A stretch of 43,154 nt of DNA from Deltaproteobacteria bacterium (GTDB lineage: Bacteria; Desulfobacterota; Syntrophia; Syntrophales; UBA8958): NCBI GenBank assembly GCA_026388335.1, contig JAPLJZ010000201.1, forward strand, positions 1-43,154, in the 5' to 3' direction. Both the position numbers and the translations under genes were made by a program. Positions within the stretch are counted from its first letter, which is position 1. Each line of letters opens with the position of its first letter. Under the pieces are notes generated by a model. That model saw only the letters and a list, made by a program, of their open reading frames with translations, made no database searches and was not told the DNA's origin. Of the stretch, positions 16,384 through 26,268 are shown piece by piece.

Positions 16384-17435
16384 AGGCTGACGATGATTTC
16401 CCCTTTTTTTGTGCCGGTTACTTCGCCGACAACGGCGGCGTCCTTCAGGCCGGAACGATGAAATTTATCCAGAAGCCCGACCGCCTGTTCCGGAGCGACA
16501 GACAGGAGCAGACCGCCGGCCGTTTGAGGGTCGAAGAGGATATCCACTAACCACTCCGGACAGTCAGAGCTCACCTCGATGCGGGACATGCGGAATTGTC
16601 GATTGCGGTGGAGACCCTCGGGAAGGATTCCCATTTCGGCAAGTTCCTGAAGACCTTCGAAAAAAGGGACCGCAGCGGCAAAGATATGTATTCCCACGTC
16701 GCTGTCTTCGATCATCTCACAGGCATGGCCAAGAAGACCGAAACCGGTGATATCGGTGCAGGCATGAACATCCGGCGTCTCCATAAGGATTTCCGCCGCT
16801 CCTTTGTTGAGGGTCGTCATGGTCGCGATGGATCTTTCGACGAGATCGGCAGGGGCCGCGCCGGCCTTGGCAGCGGTGCTCACGATGCCGGTCCCCAGGG
16901 CCTTGGTCAGGATAAGCTTATCCCCCGACCGGGCGCCGCGATTCATGAGCACTTGATCTGGATGGATGACCCCGGTCACGGCGAGGCCGTATTTGGTTTC
17001 ATCGTCTTCGACACTGTGTCCCCCCACGAGGAGGACACCCGCCTCCCGCATTTTATCGAGGCCACCGCGCAGGATATCCCGAAGGATGGACACGTCAAGT
17101 TTCTTGATGGGAAAACATACGATATTCATGGCCGTCAGGGGTTTGCCCCCCATGGCGTAAACGTCGCTCAAGGCGTTAGTTACGGCGATCTGGCCGAAAG
17201 TATAGGGATCATCCACAATGGGGGTAAAAAAATCCACGGTCTGAATGATGGCCAGATCGTCCCGGAGCTTATAGACGCCGGCGTCTTCAGAGTGCTCCAT
17301 GCCGGCTAGGAGATTGGGATCCGTCATGAAGGGAAGATCTTTCAATGCTTCGTAAAGGTCACCCGGACCTATTTTGCAGGCTCAGCCCGAGCCGTGAACG
17401 GTTTGGGTCAGGCGGGGCCGGATTTCTTCAGTCAT
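16380..17435 (-). CDS. selD: Selenide, water dikinase (selenophosphate synthetase), selenocysteine-containing
   Basis: Makes selenophosphate from selenide and ATP, the donor for selenocysteine and selenouridine. An uninterrupted reading starts only at 17345, but in the same frame upstream lies MTEEIRPRLTQTVHGSG, then UGA (17384-17382), then ACKIGPGDLYEALKDLPFMT. The UGA is at residue 18, exactly where E. coli SelD has its active-site Cys (GCGCK), so it should be read as selenocysteine. The full protein has 351 residues, normal for the family. Later landmarks: TVDFFTPIVDDPYTFGQIA, GGHSVED, DITGFGLLGH and DPQTAGGLL. AAAGGA is 7 bases before ATG 17435, and a strong promoter lies upstream. The downstream DHH gene is coupled by ATGA. 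Confidence 0.95.
17356..17370 (-). promoter_or_regulatory. SECIS-type hairpin downstream of the selD UGA
   Basis: On the minus strand AGGTC-CGGGT-GACCT forms a perfect 5-bp stem with a 5-base GU-containing loop. It starts 12 bases after the UGA, the place and shape expected of a bacterial SECIS element recognised by SelB. Confidence 0.7.
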
Positions 17436-17483
17436 TAGCTATTCCTTTGTCGAATGGGTGTATGCATATGCTTAACGGGCAGG

Positions 17484-17512
17484 ATTATCCGCCGAATTTG
17501 CTTGGATGTCAA
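17484..17512 (-). promoter_or_regulatory. Promoter of selD operon
   Basis: Minus strand TTGACA (17512-17507), 17-base spacer and GATAAT (17489-17484): eleven of twelve consensus positions. It lies 49 bases before the selD ATG at 17435, which supports the longer gene. Confidence 0.7.
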
Positions 17513-17526
17513 TCAGGAAGATGTGC

Positions 17527-17555
17527 TTGACGGCTCCACAAAAAGTTCATATGCT
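17527..17555 (+). promoter_or_regulatory. Probable thrC promoter
   Basis: TTGACG (17527-17532), a 17-base spacer and TATGCT (17550-17555), 48 bases before the thrC start. Confidence 0.5.
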
Positions 17556-17602
17556 TCGATCAATTTTAGGGCGTCAAAAATGACAGAAAAGAGGAGATGT
17601 TC

Positions 17603-18994
17603 ATGTCAGCCATGATTCGCTATTACAGCACGAATAGAAATCTTTCCCATGTTTCCGGTTTGACGCCGTTCCGGGGAACTGTCTCCTTTCGCGAGGCCCT
17701 GCTTATGGGGCAGGCCCCCGATGAGGGGCTTTTCATGCCGGATGCGATTCCTTCCTTGTCTATGGGTGAGATTATGGCTTTAAAAGGAAAACCCTATGTC
17801 GAGGCTGCTTTTCTGGTCGCTGGGAGTTTTCTGGCCGGGGAGATAGGCCTTGATAAATTACGGTGGATCGTTGAAGACGCCTATAACTTTGACGTTCCCC
17901 TGGAGCGGGTCACTGAGGGTGGGGGCAAGTACATCATGCGCCTGGATCAGGGACCCACGGCCTCTTTCAAGGATTTCGCTGCCCGGATGATGGCCCGGCT
18001 GATGAGCATGGTCCGTGATCCCGAGAAACGTCTCAATGTCCTGGTGGCCACATCGGGGGATACGGGCAGCGCCGTTGGCGAGGCCTTTAAGGGAGTACCG
18101 GGTATTGATGTCACGATTCTCTATCCCCGGGGCGAGGTCAGCGGGCGTCAGAAGAAACAGCTTGATACGATCGGACAAAATGTCCGGGCGATTTCTGTGG
18201 ACGGGAAGTTCGACGATTGCCAGGACCTGGTCAAGCAGGCCTTTGCTGATCCTTCCCTGAATAATCTCAACCTGACCTCGGCCAACTCCATAAATTTTGG
18301 CCGCATTCTTCCCCAGACGATCTATTATGTTTATGCCTACAGCCAGTTGGCGGTCGGGGGAGAGGAAATTATTTTTTCCGTTCCTTCGGGGAATTTCGGT
18401 AATGCCCTGGGCTGTGAATACGCCCGCCGCATGGGGCTGCCGGTAAAGACTCTGGTGATGCCCACCAATGAAAACGACGAGTTCCCAAGATTTTTAGAGA
18501 CGGGGGACTATGATAAGGTGTCGCCCTCCCGGGCCTGTCTCTCCAATGCCATGAACGTCGGCCATCCCAGCAATCTGGCCCGTTTTTTTGATCTCTTCGG
18601 GGGGACGGTGGATCGGAACGGATTGGTTCACCGCTACCCTGACCGGGAAGAAATGAAAAGGCATATCTACTCCGTCAGCATTACCGACGCCGAGACGAAA
18701 AAGACCATCAAAAGGATTTATGAGACCTATGGAGTGCTATTGGAGCCTCACGGCGCCGTTGGCTGGCGGGGGCTGGAGGATTACCTGGAAAAGCGGGGGG
18801 ATTTCCCCTTATGCGTTTCCCTAGAGACAGCTCATCCGGCAAAATTCCCAAATGAAATAAATGAACTCCTCGACATCGACCCGAAATTGCCGCAGAGCAT
18901 GAAAGACGTCGATGCCAGGGAAGGGGAACCGGTATTTCTTGACGCCGATGATGACACCTTCAGGACTTATCTGCGGAGACATCTGAGTGGCTAG
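17603..18994 (+). CDS. thrC: Threonine synthase
   Basis: PLP enzyme that converts O-phosphohomoserine to threonine, the last step of threonine synthesis. The 463-residue protein starts at ATG 17603 (GAGGAG ends 6 bases before; ATG 17597 is too close). The N-terminal segment GTVSFREALLMGQAPDEGLFMP is typical of the longer, plant/fungal/E. coli-like ThrC group. The PLP lysine is K123 in GPTASFKDFAAR. The phosphate-binding loop region follows as ATSGDTGSAVGEAF, and ANSINFGRILPQ and SGNFGNALG are further family marks. It is monocistronic, divergent from selD, and its stop codon touches the 28-bp inverted repeat. Confidence 0.95.
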   Translation: MSAMIRYYSTNRNLSHVSGLTPFRGTVSFREALLMGQAPDEGLFMPDAIPSLSMGEIMALKGKPYVEAAFLVAGSFLAGEIGLDKLRWIVEDAYNFDVPLERVTEGGGKYIMRLDQGPTASFKDFAARMMARLMSMVRDPEKRLNVLVATSGDTGSAVGEAFKGVPGIDVTILYPRGEVSGRQKKQLDTIGQNVRAISVDGKFDDCQDLVKQAFADPSLNNLNLTSANSINFGRILPQTIYYVYAYSQLAVGGEEIIFSVPSGNFGNALGCEYARRMGLPVKTLVMPTNENDEFPRFLETGDYDKVSPSRACLSNAMNVGHPSNLARFFDLFGGTVDRNGLVHRYPDREEMKRHIYSVSITDAETKKTIKRIYETYGVLLEPHGAVGWRGLEDYLEKRGDFPLCVSLETAHPAKFPNEINELLDIDPKLPQSMKDVDAREGEPVFLDADDDTFRTYLRRHLSG

Positions 18995-19053
18995 GGGTCA
19001 GGCTTACTAATAGACATTTGATTCATCAAATGTCTATTAGTAAGCCTGACCCC
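18994..19053. repeat. Perfect 28-bp inverted repeat (REP/MITE-like hairpin)
   Basis: Two 28-base arms (18994-19021 and 19026-19053) are exact reverse complements around a 4-base TTCA loop. The outer ends are GGGGTCAGGC and GCCTGACCCC. It fills the gap between the thrC stop (its last G is the first base of the arm) and the stop of the minus-strand J-domain gene at 19055. It lacks T-runs, so it is not a standard terminator, though such a hairpin could shield both 3' ends. GGGGTCAGG-type hairpins are known around REP-associated transposase genes; no transposase is present here. Confidence 0.8.
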
Positions 19054-19054
19054 G

Positions 19055-19813
19055 TTACCTCTTGAACCAGTGTCGGCGATTGTGATCTTTGAGCGCCGCC
19101 TCCAGGATATCCAGCTTTTTGGGTGGAAGGATGCCCCGCTCGATGAAGTAGTTGCCAATGCGGGGCTGGAGGATTTTCTGACGGCCCAGCAGTACCAGCA
19201 CTTGATAGAAGCTTAATAACCCCGTGCGTAGCCCGAACTCGCCAAAGAGCTCCCCTCGCTTCCGCTGCCGTAGGATGTGTTGAATATCAAAAGGGCTTAG
19301 CCAGCGCAGTTGGTAGGCAATATCACCGAGGCGCGGTCTCTGAATCTTCTGCCAGACTACGGCGTCCCACATCTGCCGCATGGAAATAACTCCGGAATAA
19401 TAAAGAAACTGGCCGATGAAGATTTTTCGGGAGGGTATTTCCCCCTTATAGAAATGCTGGCGTTGTGGAGACGGAGTTTTGGTTGCGGGGCGATCGGAAC
19501 GATAGAACGACCCGAGCGGCATCGTCAGTATGTAACGATCCGGTTCCTGAATATACGAAAAGACCTGTTCGTAGGCGCGATGGACTTCTTTGAAGCGCTC
19601 TTCCAGAATCGCTTCATTCACACCGATATGATACGCCCGATCCGGGTGCGTTTCCATGACCAGTTTGCGATACGCCGTCTTTACCCCGGAAGGTTGAAGG
19701 TAGCCGAGAAATTGCGACGTAATGTTCGCTTCCGGGCCAAAAAGAATCCGGCACGATTGGAGGAGCTGCTTTTCCGGAAGGATGATCCTGGTATTTATGC
19801 CGTTTGTGTTCGT
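19055..19813 (-). CDS. J-domain protein with non-AUG start (probable ACG)
   Basis: A DnaJ-type co-chaperone with an unknown C-terminal part. The first ATG in frame (19657) would cut the J domain just before its HPD motif (METHPDR). The open frame continues upstream with CRILFGPEANITSQFLGYLQ and then PSGVKTAYRKLV, which supply the missing J-domain helices, and ends at the TAA of the upstream lipoprotein gene. No ATG, GTG or TTG exists in that stretch. AAAGGGG (19827-19821) stands exactly 7 bases before an ACG (19813-19811), so one T-to-C change has probably altered an ATG. The C-terminal half has three related segments (IGQFLYYSGVIS, FGEFGLRTGLLS, IGNYFIERGILP). From ACG the length is 252 residues. 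Confidence 0.75.
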   Translation of the reverse strand, partial: TNTNGINTRIILPEKQLLQSCRILFGPEANITSQFLGYLQPSGVKTAYRKLVMETHPDRAYHIGVNEAILEERFKEVHRAYEQVFSYIQEPDRYILTMPLGSFYRSDRPATKTPSPQRQHFYKGEIPSRKIFIGQFLYYSGVISMRQMWDAVVWQKIQRPRLGDIAYQLRWLSPFDIQHILRQRKRGELFGEFGLRTGLLSFYQVLVLLGRQKILQPRIGNYFIERGILPPKKLDILEAALKDHNRRHWFKR

Positions 19814-19825
19814 GGAGAGTCCCCT

Positions 19826-21502
19826 TTATTTCGTCATGACAAATTTCTGTTCCTCTTTAGGAACATACCACTTGATAAAATTATGCGTGATTCCCTGAGG
19901 CGCCGGCTCTATGCCCCGGAAACGGGCATGAATCATGGGCAGGGCATCGGGGACATAGAGGAACAAATAGGGCTGTTCCTCGGCCAGGATCTCCTGGATA
20001 CGATCATAATACCTTTTTCTTTCTTTTTGGTCAAAGACCCCCCGAGCCTTTTCAATCAACCGGTCCACCTCCGCGTTTTTGAAGGAGATGAAATTCAACT
20101 CCTCCGGACCCGTCTTGCTGGAATGCCACACATCATAAATATCAGGATCCTGGGGGATTGTCCAGCCGAGGATTGTCGCATCAAAACGCCGCTTGTTGAT
20201 AAAGTCATTTACGAAGGCCGCCCATTCCAGGACCCTGATCTTGACCTTGATCCCCACGTCGGCGAGTTGTTTCTGGATGATCTCGGCGCATTTTGCCCGG
20301 ACTTCATTGCCCTGGTTGGTAATGATCTCAAAGGTGAAAGGTTGACCATCCTTGTCTAGGACGCCGTCCCCATCGGTGTCTTTCCAGCCGGCCGCGGCCA
20401 GCAGTGCTTTGGCCTGCCCGGGATCGTAGGGATAGTTTCTAACCCGGGGGTTATATGCCCAGGTTCCCGGTTTGTAAGGACCTGTCGCCGCCTTCCCCAA
20501 GCCTAAAAGCACGCCCTGGATCATCTCCTCTTTGTTGACGGCATGGGCGATGGCCTGCCGCACCCGCTTGTCTGCAAAAAGAGGGCTCTTGAGATTATAG
20601 CCCATGTAAACATAGGAGAAGGAGAGGTAGCGGTACTTGTTGTAATGCTTGCGGAAGAGATTATTTTCTGTCTGGCGGGTGTACTGAAGAGGCGTCAGTC
20701 CCATTTGGTCAATGCCGTTGGCCCGCAGTTCGAGAAACATGGTGGCCGTATCGGGGATGATCCGCATGATGTATCCGTCAATAAAAGGACGGCCTTCGAA
20801 GTAATCCATGTTGGCAACCAGGACGATTTTTTGCCCCGACAGCCATTCTTTGAAACGGTAAGGACCCGTGCCGATGGGATGCCTGGAAAGGGGGGAGGTG
20901 GTGATGTCCTTGCCCTCCAGAAGGTGTCTCGGCAGGATCGGGGACCCCCAGCTCATGAGGGCTGGAGCAAAGGGTTTATCATAGGACACGCGGAGGGTGT
21001 AATCATCCAGAATGGCGACTTTTTTCACTTTGAGAAAGTCCCCGGCATAGGCGGTGGGCGTCTTGGGGTCAATGATGGTTTTGTAGGTGAACAAAACGTC
21101 TTGCGCCGTAAAGGGATGAGCGTCGTGCCACTTGACCCCCTTACGGAGATGAAAGATAATCGCGAGGCCGTCTGGCGAGATCTCCCAGGATTCGGCAAGA
21201 TCGCCGACAATCTTGAGATCCTTGTCGTATTTCACGAGGCCGTTGTAAACCAGGCCGGCGATCTGGTGGGAGGTGGAGTCGCTGGACAGGATGGGAATGA
21301 GGTTGCTGGCGTCGCCGATGGACCCTTCGACGATAATGTCCCCAAATGCCGGTCCCGTACCCGTAGCGGATCGCGCTGACAAATCGGGATTTTGGCTGCT
21401 GCATGCGGCCAGTACAGCTATCAGCAGAAGGAACAAAAAACAACGTTTCACGAAAATCCGATCGATGCCAATTTCCCCCTCTTTAGGCTTCTTCATGGGC
21501 AT
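19826..21502 (-). CDS. Oligopeptide-type ABC transporter substrate-binding lipoprotein
   Basis: A 558-residue solute-binding protein of family 5 (OppA/DppA-like), which would capture peptides or similar solutes in the periplasm for an ABC importer. A basic n-region and hydrophobic stretch (CFLFLLLIAVLAAC) end in a lipobox with the acylated Cys at about residue 34. Family marks are LVYNGLVKYDKDLKIVGDLAESW, LRKGVKWHDAHPFTAQDV, PIGTGPYRFKEW and VRQAIAHAVNKEEMI. An insert, DTDGDGVLDKDG, looks like a calcium-binding loop. No permease or ATPase gene is adjacent, so it works with an importer elsewhere. The J-domain gene follows directly in the same frame. ATG 21496 is an alternative start. Confidence 0.9.
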   Translation of the reverse strand: MPMKKPKEGEIGIDRIFVKRCFLFLLLIAVLAACSSQNPDLSARSATGTGPAFGDIIVEGSIGDASNLIPILSSDSTSHQIAGLVYNGLVKYDKDLKIVGDLAESWEISPDGLAIIFHLRKGVKWHDAHPFTAQDVLFTYKTIIDPKTPTAYAGDFLKVKKVAILDDYTLRVSYDKPFAPALMSWGSPILPRHLLEGKDITTSPLSRHPIGTGPYRFKEWLSGQKIVLVANMDYFEGRPFIDGYIMRIIPDTATMFLELRANGIDQMGLTPLQYTRQTENNLFRKHYNKYRYLSFSYVYMGYNLKSPLFADKRVRQAIAHAVNKEEMIQGVLLGLGKAATGPYKPGTWAYNPRVRNYPYDPGQAKALLAAAGWKDTDGDGVLDKDGQPFTFEIITNQGNEVRAKCAEIIQKQLADVGIKVKIRVLEWAAFVNDFINKRRFDATILGWTIPQDPDIYDVWHSSKTGPEELNFISFKNAEVDRLIEKARGVFDQKERKRYYDRIQEILAEEQPYLFLYVPDALPMIHARFRGIEPAPQGITHNFIKWYVPKEEQKFVMTK

Positions 21503-21642
21503 CGATCCTAATGGATCGGCGGGAGATTTGCAATGTGTAAAATCTAAAAACGTCGGAGAGGGGAGTTTTAGCAGCTTCGTGCCATATTTTCTGGCCGTTC
21601 CCTTAACCTTTATCGCATAATCCGCATCGCTAACAGGGGTCT

Positions 21643-22035
21643 TTATTCGCTTAAAAGTTCCTGCACACTATCAATAAGGTCAGAGTATTTGAATGGTTTC
21701 GTCAAAGCCCGGCTGGCGCCGAGGTGCTTGGCCATTTTAAGATAGTCTTGGGGACCGACCCTTCCTCCTCCCGACATGGCAATGATCTTTACCTGGGGAT
21801 AGTCGCCGATCAATTCAATGATCGTTTCGATCCCCTCTTTATCCGGCATGATGATGTCGGTGATAACAAGATCGAAAGGGTGCTGCCGGAATAACTGTAT
21901 GCCGATATGACCGTCGTTGGCTTCTTCAACATCCGTGTAGCCGGCCTTTTCGAGCATCTTTCTCAACATCATTCTTAATTGTTCATCATCGTCAATGAGT
22001 AGTATTCTTGCCATAGTTGTTGACTCGCATGTCAT
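21643..22035 (-). CDS. Single-domain response regulator (receiver)
   Basis: A 130-residue CheY-like receiver without an output domain. Acidic pocket IDDDE, phosphoacceptor D60 in LVITDIIMPD, switch residue region IAMSGG and conserved lysine in LTKPF are present. The start at 22035 overlaps the previous stop as ATGA; ATG 22014 (MARILLIDDD) is an alternative. It is the last gene of the chemoreceptor-hybrid kinase operon and is likely phosphorylated through that kinase's Hpt domain. Confidence 0.9.
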   Translation of the reverse strand: MTCESTTMARILLIDDDEQLRMMLRKMLEKAGYTDVEEANDGHIGIQLFRQHPFDLVITDIIMPDKEGIETIIELIGDYPQVKIIAMSGGGRVGPQDYLKMAKHLGASRALTKPFKYSDLIDSVQELLSE

Positions 22036-22436
22036 CTGCCAAAATCAGGAAAGAATTCCCGAATGGCCGTAATCAAATTTTCTTCTGTGATCGGTTTGAC
22101 CAGGTAGGCGTCGCATAAGGATTTGAAAGCCGTTACCACGTTTTTGGGGTCGTCAAGGGCGGTGGTCATGATAATCTTTATCCCCTTGGGATAGATGATT
22201 CCCCATTCCTCTTCTTCAATTCTTCTGACCTCTGTGACTACTTCCTGACCATCCATTTCGGGCATCATAATGTCCAGAAGAATGAGATCATAGGGCTTTC
22301 CTTCCACAATTCCGATGATAAATGCCTCCACTGCTTCCTTGCCGTTGATAACCACATCACATTTCCCGTAGGGTTCAAGAAGCCGTTGCATCATCATGCG
22401 ACAGGTGAAATCGTCTTCTACTATCAGAATTTTCAT
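22032..22436 (-). CDS. Single-domain response regulator (receiver)
   Basis: A 134-residue receiver protein: IVEDD acidic pocket, phosphoacceptor D55 in LILLDIMMPEMDG, switch threonine in IIMTTALDD and lysine in LVKPI. There is an insert of charged residues after helix 3 (RRIEEEEWGIIYPKG), commonly seen in delta-type stand-alone receivers. Start and stop both overlap neighbours by four bases (ATGA), so it is made in step with the hybrid kinase and the last receiver. Confidence 0.9.
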   Translation of the reverse strand: MKILIVEDDFTCRMMMQRLLEPYGKCDVVINGKEAVEAFIIGIVEGKPYDLILLDIMMPEMDGQEVVTEVRRIEEEEWGIIYPKGIKIIMTTALDDPKNVVTAFKSLCDAYLVKPITEENLITAIREFFPDFGR

Positions 22437-24490
22437 CGGTTGTCCCTCTCTTTGATATTGGTATTCAATAAGTTAAAATGTTTCCGAAGCTCTTTCAGAA
22501 TCGAATCGGCTTTCCAAACGTTTTCGTCTTTGGCTGCTGATTGGATCTGGTCAGCCAGCACGGCTGCCTGATTGGCGCACATGGTTGCCGCGGCCCCCTT
22601 CAAGCGATGGGCGTGACTCCCCAACAATGAGAAGTCGCCGTCGGCCAAGGCTTTGGACATTTCCTCGATCTGCATGGGCAGGTCCTTGAGAAAATGACCG
22701 ATCAATTCAGAGACGAGCGTCTCCTTGCCCCCCACCCGGCGTAGCAAGGCTTCCCGGTCAATAAATCCTTTACGGGCCTTCGAATCCTCCTGAAGCTCCT
22801 CATTGACGACCACCTTATCGTATGACCCGTCATGGCGTGCCTGGAATAATGCCTTGATCTGACTGAACAATTCATTCATTAGAAACGGCTTTGTCAGATA
22901 GGCGTCCATCCCTGCCGCCAAACAGAGCTGGTGATCTTCTGGAGCGGCGTGACCCGTTAGCGCTATGATCGGGATATGCTTGCCGGTTTCGGGGTCGTTT
23001 TTTTCCACAGCCCGAATAGTAGCGGTTGCCTCCAGGCCGTTCATCTCCGGCATCTGGACATCCATAATGATGAGATCAAAGACCTCCTGCTGCCATGCTT
23101 CTATGGCTTCTCTGCCCGTGCCGACGGCGTGGAACCGGGCTTCCCCCAGTTCCAGCATTTCAAGAAGGACCCTGCTGCTGATGTCGTCATCCTCGGCAAC
23201 AAGGATTCTCAGGGGTTTGCCAGCGATGTCCGGCAATATCTCGCTGTCCGAGGCGCTGCTCGCCGATTTTGCGGTCTCAGCGACTCCTTTCAGGGATGGC
23301 GATTGAGCGTCTAAACGCAAAGGAACGGTAAACCGAAAGGTTGATCCGGCGCCTTCCACACTTTCACACTCGATCGTTCCTCCCATTAGTTCAACAAGTT
23401 GTTTTGTTACGGTAAGACCGAGACCGGTTCCCCCATAGCGCCGGGTCATGGAGCTATCCACCTGTGAGAAGGCTTCAAAAATATGCTTTTTCTTCTCTTC
23501 CGGGATGCCGATTCCCGTATCGGTGATGGAGAAGCGAACAACCATGTCCTCCCCGGATATCGAAACAGGTTCGATGTTTACAGAAATAGCCCCCTTCCTG
23601 GTAAACTTAATGGCGTTGCCGATGATATTCATCAGGACCTGCTTGAGTTTATGCTCGTCCCCGGAAACTTGCAGGGCCATACCTTCGGTGGTGATGAAGT
23701 TGATGTCGATATTCTTGCTCTCGGCCTGGAAAGACAAAAAATCGACGGTTTCCCTGCAAGTTTTTTCCAGGTCAAAAGGGAATATCTCCAGATCCATCCG
23801 GCCGGCCTCAATCTTGGAAAAATCAAGGACATTATTGACGATTTTCATCAGCGACCGGGACGACGACTGGACGGCCAGGGCGTATTCCCGCTGCTTTTCC
23901 GTAAGCCCGGTGCGGAGAAGCAGGTTGGTCAGTCCGATGATGCCGTTCATCGGCGTTCTTATCTCGTGGCTCATATTGGCTACGAACTCGCTTTTCATCC
24001 GGCTGGCGGCCTCCGCCTCTTCGATGACGCGATGTAGCTCGGCCGATTTTAATTTTTGATTATGGACATCATTGATGACAGCGAGCACGTGTTCCTGGTT
24101 GTCTATCAGCAAAGACCGGGCCGTGATCATGACGGTCCTGTCCTTTCCTGACTTGACCCGGAAGGTCATTTCCAAGCCGTCAACGAAACCGTTTTGAAGA
24201 AGCAGACGAATCAATTCACTTCTTTTATCCGGATTGGGATAAAAATTCATCTCAAAAACCGTGTTCCCAATAATCTCTTCCCGTGTATAGCCGGTCTCTT
24301 GACAAAAAATTTCATTCACCTCGATAAAACGACCATCGAGACACCGCGTAACAGCAAGTAGGAAGGGGCTCTTTTGAAATACAGATGTGTATAGATCCAA
24401 GGATCGACGCAGGTCTGCTTCCGACTTCCGGCATGGAGCCAATAATGTTTCCAGTTCCGAATCCTGCAAAGGTTGCCTCCTATGATTCAT
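22433..24490 (-). CDS. Hybrid histidine kinase, PAS-HisKA-HATPase-REC-Hpt
   Basis: A 685-residue soluble sensor kinase. A PAS domain (about 30-145, with [20 protein letters not shown]) precedes the dimerisation helix with phospho-H175 ([13 protein letters not shown]). The ATP-binding domain has N292 (GNAIKFT), DTGIGIP and GGTGLGLT. A receiver domain (about 427-552) has D477 ([13 protein letters not shown]), and a C-terminal Hpt domain has H628 ([13 protein letters not shown]), giving an internal His-Asp-His relay. No membrane span is seen, so the input may come from the chemoreceptor encoded just before it. Its first codon overlaps that receptor's stop as ATGA, and its stop overlaps the next receiver's start. 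Confidence 0.93.
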   Translation of the reverse strand: MNHRRQPLQDSELETLLAPCRKSEADLRRSLDLYTSVFQKSPFLLAVTRCLDGRFIEVNEIFCQETGYTREEIIGNTVFEMNFYPNPDKRSELIRLLLQNGFVDGLEMTFRVKSGKDRTVMITARSLLIDNQEHVLAVINDVHNQKLKSAELHRVIEEAEAASRMKSEFVANMSHEIRTPMNGIIGLTNLLLRTGLTEKQREYALAVQSSSRSLMKIVNNVLDFSKIEAGRMDLEIFPFDLEKTCRETVDFLSFQAESKNIDINFITTEGMALQVSGDEHKLKQVLMNIIGNAIKFTRKGAISVNIEPVSISGEDMVVRFSITDTGIGIPEEKKKHIFEAFSQVDSSMTRRYGGTGLGLTVTKQLVELMGGTIECESVEGAGSTFRFTVPLRLDAQSPSLKGVAETAKSASSASDSEILPDIAGKPLRILVAEDDDISSRVLLEMLELGEARFHAVGTGREAIEAWQQEVFDLIIMDVQMPEMNGLEATATIRAVEKNDPETGKHIPIIALTGHAAPEDHQLCLAAGMDAYLTKPFLMNELFSQIKALFQARHDGSYDKVVVNEELQEDSKARKGFIDREALLRRVGGKETLVSELIGHFLKDLPMQIEEMSKALADGDFSLLGSHAHRLKGAAATMCANQAAVLADQIQSAAKDENVWKADSILKELRKHFNLLNTNIKERDNR

Positions 24491-26247
24491 GGTCGTCGGA
24501 CAGGAAGTCTTCTTTGTCCGGAGCTGTAAAGGCCGGTGTCGTTGCCGGTTCCGCCGACGACGGCAATCAGATCCGCCACGAAAGCCTTCATCTCCTCCGC
24601 CTGGGCATTCATCTCCTCCGCGGCGCTCGCCGATTCCTCGGCGCTGGCCGCCGCCTGCTGGGTGACCTTGTCCATCTCCGCCACCGCCGTACTCACCTGA
24701 GAGATGCCGTGGGCTTGCTCCTGGGAAGCCGTGGCGATTTCATCCACCAACTGGCCGATCTTCAAAGAGATCTCCGCGTTTTCCTTAAAGGCGGCCTGGG
24801 TTGCCACAGTCAGCTCATTGCCGTTTTCCACTGCCTTGATCGTGTTCTCAATAAGATTGCTCGTGTTTTTTGCCGCCTCTGCCGCCCGCATTGCGAGGTT
24901 TCTCACCTCGTCGGCCACAACGGCAAATCCCGCCCCGGCCTCTCCCGCCCGGGCCGCCTCCACAGCCGCATTAAGGGCGAGCAAGTTCGTCTGGAAGGCG
25001 ATCTCGTCGATGGTCTTGATGATCTTGGAGGTCTCCTCACTGGTCTTGGTAATTTCCACAATGGCCTTGCTCATCTCGTCCATGTGCCCGCTCACCTTCT
25101 CGACGATGTGCCTGGCGTCTTCCATTATCGCCCTGGCCTGCCCGGCGTTGTCGGCGTTCCGGCTGGTCATGGAAGACATTTCTTCCAGGGACGAAGATGT
25201 CTCTTCCAGAGCAGCGGCCTGTTCCGATGTTCCCTCGGCTAATTCCTGACTGGCCGACGCTACCTGGGCGGAGGCGCCCGAGACCTGCTCGTGTGAAGCA
25301 GTGAGACCACGGATCGCCCGGTTCAGGGTCCTGACGAGGAAACGGACCAGGAAAAAGCTAAGGGCGACCATGAGGGACCCGATGATCAAAGCGGCAAGGA
25401 GGGTGGGGAAAATCGTGCCTTTCATCGTCTGTTCTATAAACTCGCGATCCTTCCCGATAAAGAACATGCCGACGATTTTGCCGTCTACATCTTTGAGGGG
25501 CCAGTAGGCGGTGTCGTAATTCTTTCCCAGGATCTTGTTGACGTTCAGGAACGTTTCCCCTTTTTTAAGAACCGTTTCTATCACCTGCGGGTTGTCCATC
25601 TTCGTTCCTATGGCCCGTTTCCCGTCCTTCATAATGGTGGTCGAGGCTCGCGTATCATCTTGGAATATCGTGCATTCCACCCCGAATGTTTTCTTCACTT
25701 CGTCCACGAAGGCCTCCGACGAGAGATCAAATCCCGCAGTCACGGAGCCGACCACAAGATTTTCGTTACGGATGGGATTTCCCGCCCGCAGGGAAAATTT
25801 GACCACGGTCCCCTCCTCGATGCCTGTCGATGCCTGACCGGCAAGAGACTTCTTCACATTGACCTGGTTCAGGACACTGTCTCCGGCCTTGTCGGAGTGT
25901 CCCCTACCCACCACGTTGCCGTCCTTGTTGGCAATGGTGAGAACGGAGACTTGGCGGGCCTTCACGTAGCCCTTACCCAGATTCTGCACGGCGGCCTTGT
26001 CCCCTTTCTCCACCGCCATGACCAGATCCTGTCTTTCCGCCAGGACGGCGGCGGTAATGACCGCCTTATCCTTCAGCTCGTCCACATGCCCCTGGACCAG
26101 CCCCGCCAGTTTTTTGATCTCTGACTGACCCTGTTCAAAGAGACCGCGACTGAGCATGATATAACTTGTCCCATAAACGACGCCCCCTACCAGGACAACC
26201 GTAATCACAATCAAACCGATGATCTTTCCGAATAACGAAATCCTCAT
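24487..26247 (-). CDS. Methyl-accepting chemotaxis protein with Cache sensor
   Basis: A 586-residue transmembrane receptor. ATG 26247 is preferred over 26253 because AAGGAG stands 7 bases before it. Span 1 is about residues 8-30; the periplasmic part (about 31-280) is Cache-like ([51 protein letters not shown]); span 2 is about 283-308. No clear HAMP follows. The cytoplasmic signalling hairpin has the conserved tip around residues 412-450 ([34 protein letters not shown]). The C-terminus ([10 protein letters not shown]) has no CheR-docking pentapeptide. It is encoded with a hybrid kinase and receivers instead of cheA/cheW. Confidence 0.93.
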   Translation of the reverse strand: MRISLFGKIIGLIVITVVLVGGVVYGTSYIMLSRGLFEQGQSEIKKLAGLVQGHVDELKDKAVITAAVLAERQDLVMAVEKGDKAAVQNLGKGYVKARQVSVLTIANKDGNVVGRGHSDKAGDSVLNQVNVKKSLAGQASTGIEEGTVVKFSLRAGNPIRNENLVVGSVTAGFDLSSEAFVDEVKKTFGVECTIFQDDTRASTTIMKDGKRAIGTKMDNPQVIETVLKKGETFLNVNKILGKNYDTAYWPLKDVDGKIVGMFFIGKDREFIEQTMKGTIFPTLLAALIIGSLMVALSFFLVRFLVRTLNRAIRGLTASHEQVSGASAQVASASQELAEGTSEQAAALEETSSSLEEMSSMTSRNADNAGQARAIMEDARHIVEKVSGHMDEMSKAIVEITKTSEETSKIIKTIDEIAFQTNLLALNAAVEAARAGEAGAGFAVVADEVRNLAMRAAEAAKNTSNLIENTIKAVENGNELTVATQAAFKENAEISLKIGQLVDEIATASQEQAHGISQVSTAVAEMDKVTQQAAASAEESASAAEEMNAQAEEMKAFVADLIAVVGGTGNDTGLYSSGQRRLPVRRP

Positions 26248-26268
26248 GCCCATTCTCCTTATAATAGT

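Noticed and set aside
16380-17345. selD as a truncated pseudogene
   Set aside because: The upstream frame continues perfectly through a single UGA at the known Sec position, with SECIS-like hairpin, ribosome site and promoter.
21550-21600. Sigma-54 promoter before the lipoprotein gene (TGGCACGAAGCTGC on minus strand)
   Set aside because: GG and GC are 9 bases apart, not 10, which sigma-54 does not tolerate well.
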